Position numbers and translations under genes: made by a program. Below, piece after piece: positions 50,003-58,600 of a DNA stretch of 64,000 nucleotides. The notes below the pieces were generated by a model that was not told where the DNA came from, made no database searches, and saw nothing but the letters and a program-made list of their open reading frames with translations. Within the stretch, counting starts at the first letter, position 1. Every line of letters begins with the position of its first letter. The DNA comes from Nocardia neocaledoniensis (GTDB taxonomy: Bacteria > Actinomycetota > Actinomycetes > Mycobacteriales > Mycobacteriaceae). The DNA is taken from NCBI RefSeq assembly GCF_029868625.1, contig NZ_JARWOJ010000232.1:1-64000 (forward strand), in the 5' to 3' direction.

Positions 50003-51427
50003 GTGGATGGTCGGGCTGGTGCGTCCGGTGGGCTGAGCAGGCGGCGAATGCTCGGGCTCGGAGTGGCCGCCGGGGTGGGGGCGATGCTGCCGGGGTGTGG
50101 TGGTGGGGAGCCGGTGCCGTCCCGGGCGCGGTCGACCGGGCCGCCGGATCGGGTCGCGCTCGCGGCCGAGGCCTACATCTTCGGTTATCCGATGATCATG
50201 CTGGACATGATGCGGGCCGCCAGCGCGCCGACGAACACCTTCGATCACAGCGTGCTGCCCGATCCGCTGGATCGCGGGGTGGCCCGGCTCGGCCACGACA
50301 TGGTGTATTCGCAGGCGTGGCTGAACCTGGCCGACCAGCCGCTGGTGCTCCAGATCCCGGGGATGGAACCGGACCGGTTCTGGCTGTTCCAGCTGCTGGA
50401 CGGGTGGGGCGACACCGTGCACGACCTGTCCCGCGAGCAGCCGCGGACCTCCGTCGACGCCGAGAGCCCGCCCTACACCTACGTGCTCGTCGGCCCGGAC
50501 TGGTCCGGCTCGGTGCCGCCGCGCACCACGCGACTGCGCATGCCGTCGAACATGGCCACGATCCTGGGACGCGTCCAGATCAACGGCGCGGCGGACGGGC
50601 CGCGGGTCGACCACTGGCAGGAGCGGATCCGGTTGATCCCCGCCGACGCGTGGCAGCGCCGCGAATACGACGGGACGGTCAGCCGGGTCCATCAGATCGA
50701 TCGGGGCAGCGAGCCGCCGGTGAAGCGGATCGCAGCCCTCGACGGGCGCACCTACCTGGACCGCCTGTGCAGGCTGATGGTCACCGACTCCCCCGGCGCG
50801 GCCGACGCGCCCGTGATGGAGCGGCTGGCGCAGATCGGGGTGCGGCCGGGCGGGAACGTCGACACCCTGTCGATGGACGTGCTCGACGAGGCGGTCCGCC
50901 GGGCCCGTCGGCAGATCGCGGAATGGACGGACCCGACGGCCCGGCACGTCAACGGCTGGGAGATCCCCGTCGACCGCGGCACCAGCGGCACCGACTACCT
51001 GCGCCGCGCCGCGACCGCCATGCGTTCGCCCGGCCAGGCCCCGATCCACGACATCCTCTACGCCGAACTCTGGGCCCCGGCCACCGATGACCTCGGACGC
51101 CCGGCCGGGTACCGCATCCGCTTCGAGCCGGGCCAGTGGCCACCCACGGACGCCTTCGCCTCCCTCACCGCCTACGACCCGGACGGCTTCCTCGTCCCCA
51201 ACCCCGCCGAGATCTACACGGTCGGCCACGCCCCGCCGCCGGTCCCCGGCCCGGACGGCTCGGTGGACATCGTGCTCCAGCACGAGGACCCACGCCCCGC
51301 CGTCCCCACCGGCAACTGGCTACCGATCCCCGCCGCCGGCGACTTCTCCCTCACGCTCCGCCTCTACGCTCCCCAGCAGCGCGCGATCGACGGTGATTGG
51401 CGACCACCACCGATGACCGCGCGCTGA
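50003..51427 (+). CDS. DUF1254/DUF1214 lipoprotein with Tat-type signal
   Basis: 474 residues from GTG 50003, with GGAGG four bases upstream. The N-terminus has a twin-arginine-like SRRRMLGLGVAAGVGAMLPG sequence ending in a lipobox cysteine (GC followed by glycines), so it is probably exported folded and lipid-anchored. The DUF1254 half has AAEAYIFGYPMIMLDMMR and the DUF1214 half SLTAYDPDGFLVPNPAEIY, then WLPIPAAGDFSLTLRLYAP. It differs from the two other DUF1254 genes in the window by its export signal. Function unknown. It converges on the NRPS operon with a 17-base gap. Confidence 0.88.
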   Translation: MDGRAGASGGLSRRRMLGLGVAAGVGAMLPGCGGGEPVPSRARSTGPPDRVALAAEAYIFGYPMIMLDMMRAASAPTNTFDHSVLPDPLDRGVARLGHDMVYSQAWLNLADQPLVLQIPGMEPDRFWLFQLLDGWGDTVHDLSREQPRTSVDAESPPYTYVLVGPDWSGSVPPRTTRLRMPSNMATILGRVQINGAADGPRVDHWQERIRLIPADAWQRREYDGTVSRVHQIDRGSEPPVKRIAALDGRTYLDRLCRLMVTDSPGAADAPVMERLAQIGVRPGGNVDTLSMDVLDEAVRRARRQIAEWTDPTARHVNGWEIPVDRGTSGTDYLRRAATAMRSPGQAPIHDILYAELWAPATDDLGRPAGYRIRFEPGQWPPTDAFASLTAYDPDGFLVPNPAEIYTVGHAPPPVPGPDGSVDIVLQHEDPRPAVPTGNWLPIPAAGDFSLTLRLYAPQQRAIDGDWRPPPMTAR

Positions 51428-51444
51428 GCCGCGGCGCGGCACCA

Positions 51445-52308
51445 TCAGCCGATCACCGCTTCCGGCGGAACGGTGTCGGCCGGAGCCGTGAACACCGCCA
51501 CGTAGTGGTCGGGCTTGACGCAGACCACCGGTTCGGTCGCGGTCAGCACCGGTTCCATCCGCTCCGGCGAGAAGGCGAGATAGGCACTGTCGTTGTGACA
51601 GCCGAGCAGGACGAAGCCGAAGGCTCGGTCACCGACGGCGCGGTCACGCACGGCCGAACGCACGTCGTCGGCGAGCGCGGGTTCGAACCCGGTGAGGAAG
51701 GCCGCGAGCTGATCCGGTTGGGAGACCTCCATGCCGCGTGCGGCGTAATCGGGAACGGCGGCGAAATGGGTGAGGACGGCGGGGCCGGGCGGGTCGGGGC
51801 GCATGCCGCCGAGCCGTACCTCGGCGGGGACCTCGGCTTTCGGCAGGGCGAAGACCGCGAGGATCTCCCACGGCGCGGCGCATTCCTCGGGTGGGTTGTC
51901 GGCGCCGGTGAGCCGGACGGAATAGTCGGCGTTTCCGGTGGTGGTCAGCTTCGCGCCGTCGCCGGGCGCGCAGCCCGCTCCCCAGGCGAACGCGAGCAGC
52001 GCCTCGGTGGCGAAGTCACGGCCCGAAAGCTTGTCGGTGACAGTGCGCGCGGTGTCCGCGTCGGGGAACCGGCCGGCGAACTGGGTGACGTCGGCGGGGG
52101 AACGCAGAACGGTGCGGACCGAGGGGAAGCCACGGTCGGCGTCGAACAGCACCAGGTCGGCGTGTGCCACCTCGCGTGCGGCGGTGGTGCGCCGCGGCGG
52201 ATCGAAGAGCTTCGTCGAGCTCGCGACGATACTCAGCAACACACCGATGACCAGCCCGAGGACGAGGGCCACCGCCATTCCCACCCGAGCGCGCGTGACG
52301 GTCCGCAT
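51445..52308 (-). CDS. Single-pass membrane/exported protein of unknown function
   Basis: 287 residues. One N-terminal hydrophobic segment (about 10-30) acts as anchor or signal, and the remainder is predicted extracytoplasmic. Several cysteines (in GAGCAPGD, PEECAAP, LLGCHND and VVCVKPD) could form two disulphides outside the cell. I recognise no family. It begins 22 bases after the mbtH stop on the same strand, so it is likely the last gene of the NRPS operon. It could be an envelope accessory to the product's export or a hitch-hiker. Confidence 0.8.
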   Translation of the reverse strand: MRTVTRARVGMAVALVLGLVIGVLLSIVASSTKLFDPPRRTTAAREVAHADLVLFDADRGFPSVRTVLRSPADVTQFAGRFPDADTARTVTDKLSGRDFATEALLAFAWGAGCAPGDGAKLTTTGNADYSVRLTGADNPPEECAAPWEILAVFALPKAEVPAEVRLGGMRPDPPGPAVLTHFAAVPDYAARGMEVSQPDQLAAFLTGFEPALADDVRSAVRDRAVGDRAFGFVLLGCHNDSAYLAFSPERMEPVLTATEPVVCVKPDHYVAVFTAPADTVPPEAVIG

Positions 52309-52330
52309 ACCCCAATGTACGGCGGCGGGA

Positions 52331-52546
52331 TCAGGGTTCGTTGGCCATGGCGGCGATCAGGGAGTTGGGACGCATGTCGAGCCAGTGCGATTCCACGTAC
52401 TGCAGGCAAGCGGTCCGGGTGGCGGCGCCGAAGGCCACCGTCCACCCGCCGGGGACCGCGGCGAAGGTGGGCCAGAGCGAATGTTCGCCCTCGGCGTTGA
52501 CCAGGACGTAGAACTGGGCGTTCTCGTCGTCGAACGGGTTCGTCAT
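52331..52546 (-). CDS. MbtH-like protein
   Basis: 71 residues. MbtH proteins bind A domains and are needed for their folding or activity. The family signature is complete: NPFDDENAQFYVLVNAEGEHSLWPTF-like N-terminus, GGWTVAFGAATRTACLQYVE and the invariant WLDMRPNSL at the end. ATG at 52546 overlaps the stop of the upstream pseudo-NRPS as ATGA, so it is translated together with it. A longer in-frame extension upstream exists but has no MbtH sequence. It should serve the NRPS of this operon and perhaps others. Confidence 0.95.
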   Translation of the reverse strand: MTNPFDDENAQFYVLVNAEGEHSLWPTFAAVPGGWTVAFGAATRTACLQYVESHWLDMRPNSLIAAMANEP

Positions 52547-55500
52547 GGGAGTGCCTTTCTGCGCTCGGCGGGGGTACTGAGATCGAGGGCGCCGCTCGGT
52601 GTCGCGGGCGAGGCGGTGAGCAGGCCGAGTGCGCGCGCGTAGCGGCGCAGGAGAGCGGCGGCGCAATGGTCGTCGAATCTGTCCGTGCTGTACTCGATTT
52701 CGATGCCGAGATGACCGTCGGCGTGGCCGGTGACGATGAAGTGCACACCGTCGGCCACCGGACCGTCGAAGTACATCGGGGTGAGTTCCAGGCCGGGGAC
52801 GCCGAAGGATTCGGCGCCGGTGTCGAGGTAGCTCAGGGTGACCGCGCCGAGCGGCCCGGTCAGCGCGCACGATTCACTGGTCGCGGCGGCGGACGAGGCG
52901 ACCATGGGATCTGGTTCGGCACAGAGGATTTCGGCGAGCGAGCCGCCGAGCTCGGTGCTGCCGGACTGCCACGCGAGCAGTACCGTCATCGCCGCACGCA
53001 CCACCGCGAAGGGCGGCACGGCGTGTACCCGGGACAGTTCGGTGACCCGGCTGCCGACCCCGGCGCCCACCCTCGCCCGCATGCTCGCGCCGCGGCCGAG
53101 CACCGATGCCCGCGTGTCGGGCCGGGTCGTGTCGGCGCCGAGGCGAACCAGCGCCGCCGCGGTGCCGTCGATCTCCCAGCGGGCGCGCTCGCCGGTGCGG
53201 AACATGCGCTCGCCGGGGATGCCGAACGGATTGGCGACGAAACAGTCGGCGGTGGCGACCGGATCGTCGCGGTATCCGCGCGCCAGTTGCGCGCCGGACA
53301 GGTACAGCTCGCCCGCGACCCCGGGGCTGGTCGGCCGCAGGGCCGGGTCGAGGACGTAGACCCGCCGGTTCCATTCACGGACCCGCACCGCGGGCGGCTC
53401 GGGGGTGTCGGCGCGCGGCGCCGCCGGATAGGTGAGGGTGACGGTGGCCTCGGCCCTGCCGTAGTCGTGGTGCAGCCGGGCGCCGGTCACCGCGCCGAAC
53501 GCGCGCACCTCGGCGGCCGACAGCGGGGCACCGAGCACGACCACACTGCGCAGCGAACCGATCTCGGCGCACAGTCCCATGCCGTCGACGTACTCGGTGA
53601 ACGCCGACAGTCGCGGCGGGGTGAATTCGGCGGCGGTGACGCCGTAGTCGGCGATCAGGCGGGTCAACCGCACCGGATCAGGGGGTTCGGTGAGCACGAC
53701 CGTGGCGCCCACCCGCAGCGGCAGCACATAGCCGTGCCAGTCGGTGACCGCGCCGATCTCGGCCTGGTGCAGGTACACGTCGCGGCCGGTGAAGCCGTGC
53801 CTGCCCTGGATGCCGGTCAGGCGATGCACCGCGGCGACGTGGCTGATCGTGATGCCGTGGGTGGCGCCGTGCGGATAGAGCACGAACGCCGGATGCTGCG
53901 GCAGGACCGGGGCACGGCGTTCCGACCTGGCGATCGGCTCGTCGGAGTAGTCGCCGAGGCGCACCGCGTCGAGAACCACGGCCGGAATGTCGTATCCGGC
54001 GCCGTGATCGCGCACGGTGAGCACCAGCGCGGGGTTCGCGACGGGCGGCAGCGGTCCCGGTGTGTCGACAGGTACGACGGCACCGCCCGCCTTGAGCACG
54101 GCGTAGATCCCCACGATCTGTTCGATCGAGCGTGGAATGTCCACCAGCACGGCGGATTCCGGCCCGATCCCGAGCGCGGTCAGATGCCTGGCGAGCTGGT
54201 TGGTGCGGCGATCCAGGTCACCGTAGGTGATGATCGAGGCCGCGTCACCCGCGCCGGGGGCGTACACGACCGCCGGGTCGAAAGGGGTGGCGGCGGCCTG
54301 CGCTTCGAACTCGTCGAGCAGCAGTTCCCCTGGCAGCCCGCCGCGCCGCGGTGCTTCGGCCGGCGCGCGATCGTCGACGCGGCCGACGAATTCGAGCTCC
54401 GCGGTCCAGGTGTCGCCGGGCGGCCGGCGGCGGACGAGGTCGCCGGTGGCGAACATCCGGTCGTCGACCGGGCCGATCGGGTTGGCCAGGAAGGTCGCCG
54501 CAGTGGCCTGCCTGCCGAGGTAGCCGCGAGCCAGTTGCACGCCGGAGACGTAGAGTTCGCCGACTTCCCCGTCTGGCACGGGGCGCAGGTGTTCGTCGAG
54601 CACGAGCAGGTCGACGTCGTCGGCGGCGCAGCCGAGCGGCACCACCTCGAGATCGGCGCCGGTGACCTCGTGCGCCACCACCTCCCCCGCCGTCTCCGGC
54701 CTGCCGTAGACGTGCCACAGGGTCGCGCCGCTCACCGCGCGCAGGGCCGCCGCGGTCCGCGCCGGCAGGGGCGCGCCGCAGCTCAGAACCACGCGCAGTG
54801 AGTCGAGGCGCTCCTCCGCGTCGGGCAGCTCGACCAGGTCGGCGAGCTCGTCCGGCGCGAAACAGGCTGCGGTGACACCGGTTTCGGCGATCGTGCGGGA
54901 GAGGGAGTCGTTCGTCGGGAGGACGAGGGTGGCGCCGGTCTGCAGGGCGAGCAGGAGCTCACCCACCGTCGCCTGGGTTGTCAGCGGCGCGTGCCAGAGC
55001 ACGGAATCGCCGGGGCCGATGCCGCAGAGTCGTTGCCGCCACACCGCATTGGCCTGTGCGGCGCGGTGGCCGACGACCACCGCGCTCGCCCCGGCGACGT
55101 CGACGACCAGGTAGGCGGGGTTGTCGGCCGACGGACCCGGCAGGTCCTCGGCGGACAGGTCGACGGCCGTGCCGACGCGCAGCACCGGGACGCCGTGCGG
55201 GTGCGGCGCGTCCGGCCCGGTGACGACCAGGACCGGTGCGGCCAGTGAAACGGTGCGCTGCCGCACCTCGGCGGGCGCGTCGGGGTCGAGCAGGACGAAG
55301 GCGCCACCGGCGGTGATCACCGCGTGGACGGCGACGACCAGGTCCACCGAGCGGGGCAGCGACACGGCGACGGTGGTCTCCGGCCCGACGCCACGCGCGA
55401 CCAGCCGGACCGCCAGCGCGTCGGCGCGCGCCCCGAGTTCGCCGTAGGTCAGCTCGGTGTCGCCCTCGCGCACCGCGATGGCGTCCGGGTCCTGCCGGAC

Positions 55501-55614
55501 CAGGGTGGTGAACGCGGCGAGCAGGGTCGCCGGGTCACGCCGGCGTTCGTTCGTCTGGTCATCCAGCAGCGCGTCGATCGAGACCGCGGCCGTGACCGAA
55601 TCCGTGTGCGACAT
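52543..55614 (-). CDS. Degenerate NRPS-like protein: two A-domain remnants plus a C-domain C-lobe
   Basis: 1023 residues, intact frame. Remnant 1 (about 25-410) keeps the A2-like ITAGGAFVLLDP, A6 [17 protein letters not shown] and A7 ATGDL. Its A3 P-loop has become VDVAGASAVVVGH (near 55.1 kb), A5 reads YGRPETA, and it stops after FVGRVDDR, losing A8-A10. Remnant 2 (about 425-790) repeats this plan, with A3 replaced by YPHGATHGIT (near 53.86 kb), A5 DYGRAEA and A7 RTGER, again without A8-A10. Residues about 820-1010 match only the C-terminal lobe of a C domain; the HHxxxDG lobe is missing. There is no carrier GGxS motif. It cannot be a working NRPS by known chemistry. ATGA overlaps at both ends couple it to the NRPS upstream and mbtH downstream. 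It may be a scaffold, an MbtH partner or a decaying remnant. Confidence 0.85.
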   Translation of the reverse strand: MSHTDSVTAAVSIDALLDDQTNERRRDPATLLAAFTTLVRQDPDAIAVREGDTELTYGELGARADALAVRLVARGVGPETTVAVSLPRSVDLVVAVHAVITAGGAFVLLDPDAPAEVRQRTVSLAAPVLVVTGPDAPHPHGVPVLRVGTAVDLSAEDLPGPSADNPAYLVVDVAGASAVVVGHRAAQANAVWRQRLCGIGPGDSVLWHAPLTTQATVGELLLALQTGATLVLPTNDSLSRTIAETGVTAACFAPDELADLVELPDAEERLDSLRVVLSCGAPLPARTAAALRAVSGATLWHVYGRPETAGEVVAHEVTGADLEVVPLGCAADDVDLLVLDEHLRPVPDGEVGELYVSGVQLARGYLGRQATAATFLANPIGPVDDRMFATGDLVRRRPPGDTWTAELEFVGRVDDRAPAEAPRRGGLPGELLLDEFEAQAAATPFDPAVVYAPGAGDAASIITYGDLDRRTNQLARHLTALGIGPESAVLVDIPRSIEQIVGIYAVLKAGGAVVPVDTPGPLPPVANPALVLTVRDHGAGYDIPAVVLDAVRLGDYSDEPIARSERRAPVLPQHPAFVLYPHGATHGITISHVAAVHRLTGIQGRHGFTGRDVYLHQAEIGAVTDWHGYVLPLRVGATVVLTEPPDPVRLTRLIADYGVTAAEFTPPRLSAFTEYVDGMGLCAEIGSLRSVVVLGAPLSAAEVRAFGAVTGARLHHDYGRAEATVTLTYPAAPRADTPEPPAVRVREWNRRVYVLDPALRPTSPGVAGELYLSGAQLARGYRDDPVATADCFVANPFGIPGERMFRTGERARWEIDGTAAALVRLGADTTRPDTRASVLGRGASMRARVGAGVGSRVTELSRVHAVPPFAVVRAAMTVLLAWQSGSTELGGSLAEILCAEPDPMVASSAAATSESCALTGPLGAVTLSYLDTGAESFGVPGLELTPMYFDGPVADGVHFIVTGHADGHLGIEIEYSTDRFDDHCAAALLRRYARALGLLTASPATPSGALDLSTPAERRKALP

Positions 55615-58600
55615 CAGAGTTGTCCTTCCGAGTCGTCAGCCGACCCCGACCCGGCGATCACCGCGGCGGCATCGGTCACCAGTGTGTGCAAAGTGGTGGT
55701 GAGTCCGGACGCGCCGAGGGCCGCGAGCACACCGGGGACCAGCCCGGCCAGTGCGACGTTCACCAGCGCTTCGGGTTTCATCGCGGCGCCCATCGCCTTG
55801 CCCACCGCGGTGAGCTTGGCGTCGAGGGTCGCGAACGAGATGGCGTGCTCGCCGTGGGTGAAGGCCACGGTCGCCGGCGCGAGCCGAGCCGCCGAGCCGA
55901 CGAGGCCCGGGAGATCGGCGATGGTGTAGTCGCGGGGGCGCGGGGTCTGTTCCGCGTCCGTGCGTACGTCGATGGCCCGCACCACCACGGCCGGATCGGC
56001 CGCGACGGCCACGAGGACCTTGCGGAACCGCTCGGCCATGATGCGAACCGTGCTCTCGTCGAAAAGGTCGGTGGCGTAGCCGAAGTGCAGGTCAAGGCCG
56101 TCGAGGCGGCCGTCGTCGGCGTAGCGCTGGAGGGCGGTCAGGTGCAGGTCGAACTTGGCTTCGGTCAGGCCCGGGTCCAGGATGCCCACCCGTAGACCGG
56201 GTAGGTCGACGGTGCCGGGTGGCATGTTCTGGAAGGTGAGCATCACCTGGAACAGCGGGGTGTAGGCACCGGAGCGGGCCAGCCCCATGGCGTCGACGAC
56301 CTGCTCGAACGGGACGTCGGCGTGCGCGAGCGCGGCGAGGTCGCGACGCTTGGCCTGGGCGAGCAGATCGGTGAACGGCGCCCGGGAATCGACCTCGGTC
56401 CGCAACGCGACGGTGTTGACGAACATGCCGACCAGGTCGTCGAGTTCGCGGGCGCCGCGCCCGGCCACCGGGGCGCCGATCGTGATGTCGGCGGAGCCGG
56501 ACTGCTTGGCCAGCAGGACCGCCAGCGCACTGTGCACCACGGTGAACAGGGTGGTGCCGTTGGCGCGGGCGACCTCGTCCAGCCGCCGCGTCAGGTCGCC
56601 GTCGATCGCGAATTCGACCGCAGCGCCGCGCATCTCACGCCGCGTGGCCCGTGGTCGATCGGTCGGCAGGGCGAGTAGCTCCGGCGCACCGGACAATTCG
56701 CGGGTCCAGTAGGCCAGCTGCTGGTTCAGCACGCTGTCCGGGTCGTCCTCGGTGCCGAGCAGTTCGTGCTGCCAGACACTGAAGTCGCTGTACTGGATAT
56801 CCAGCGGCGCCCAGCCGGGATCGCAGCCGGCGGCACGATCGGTGTAGGCGCGCACCAGGTCCCGCGTCAGCGGTGCGATCGAGTAGCCGTCAGCGCTGAT
56901 GTGATGGACCACGACGACCAGGACATGCTCGGCCGCAGCGTGGTCCGGTCCCTCGATATCCGCGGCGACGCGGTACAGGGCGACGCGGACCGGGGGTGCC
57001 GCGGTGATGTCGAAGGGCTGGGCGACCAGGGCCGCGATCCTGGCCTCGATGTCATCGGGGGCGACCGGGATCGGGCTGAGCTCCATGGCGGCCGACCAGG
57101 CGGGCAGCACCTGCTGGACCGGGCCCGACGGGGTGTCGGGGTACCGGGTGCGCAGTGTCTCGTGCCGGGCCAGCAGGTCGGCGACGGCCGCCTGCAGCGC
57201 GGGCAGGTCGAGATCGCCGGTGAGCCGGAGGGCGGCCGGGATGTGGTAGGCCGCCGAACTGGGCGCGAGCTGGTGCAGCACCCACATGCGCTGCTGGGCG
57301 GGCGAGAGGACCGCCGGTCCGTCACCGGTGCGCCGGGTCAGGGGCGGGCGGGCGGCGGAGCGGTCCGCCGAGCCGAGTCGCTCGGCGAGCGCGCCCACGG
57401 TCGGGGCCTCGAAGACCGCGGCCACCGGGACCTGCGCGGCCAGCGCGGCACCGAGCCGGGCAGCCAGCCGGGTGGCCATGAGCGAATTGCCGCCGAGAGC
57501 GAAGAAGTCGTCGTCGAGACCGACACTCCCGCAGCCGATCACCTCGGTGAACGTCCGCGCCACCAGCTGTTCGGCGGCCGTCACGGGGGCACGGAACGCC
57601 GCCTCCGCGAACTCCGGTTCCGGCAGCCGCGCGCGGTCGACCTTGCCGTTGACATTGAGCGGCAACGCGTCCAGCACGACCACGGCGGCGGGCACCATGT
57701 AGGCGGGCAGTGCGGCCGCGAGCTCCGCCCGCAGCCCGGCGGCGATCGCCGGTTCGTCGCCGGGAACCAGGTCGGCGACGGCCGCGTACGCGATCAGCCG
57801 TGTACCCGCGTGCTCATCGGCCCTGGCGAGCGCCACCGCTGCCCGCACATTCGCGCAGCGCAGCAGGGCCGTCTCGACCTCGCCCAGCTCGATCCGGAAT
57901 CCACCGATCTTCACCTGGAAGTCGGCGCGCTCCAGATACTCGAGCGTCCCGTCGGCTCGCCAGCGCACGATGTCACCCGTGCGGTACATCCGGGAACCGT
58001 GAGCGTGCGGCCGCTCGGCACCGACCACAGCGCCACTACGATCGGCTGCCGCCGCGAACGGGTTGGCGACGAAGCGGTCGGCGGTGAGGGCTCGGCGGCC
58101 GTGGTAGCCGCGGGCCAGCTGGTCACCGGCCAGGTACAGCTCGCCGGCCACACCGATGGGTACCGGGCGCAGTCGGGCGTCGAGGACGTAGACGGCGCTG
58201 TTCCAGGCTGGGCCGCCGATCGGCACCACGTGCGCGGGCGCCCGCGTGACTTCGTGTTCGGTGATCGAGACCGCCGCCTCGGTCGGCCCGTACAGGTTGT
58301 GCAGGTGGGCGCTGGTACCACTGGCGAGGAACTCGGCAGCGGTGGCCGCGGGTAGCGCCTCGCCGATGGCGAGCACGGCGCGCAGCGAATCCGGCAGTGC
58401 CGGTGTCGCTTCGGACGCGAGCAGCATGCCGATCAGCGAGGGCACCGCGTGCAGCACGGTGACACCGTGTCGGGTCATCGTGGCCCGCAGCCGGTCCGGG
58501 TCGCGCTCGTCGCCGGGCCTGGTGACGATCAACGCCCCGCCGGAGGTCAGCGGAGACCAGAATTCCCATACCGACAGGTCGAAGGTCGCGGGGGTCTTCA

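Noticed and set aside
52543..55614. Calling the degenerate NRPS a plain pseudogene
   Set aside because: The frame is unbroken over 1023 codons, keeps coding-type base composition, and both ends keep exact ATGA coupling. Loss of catalysis alone does not make it non-functional.
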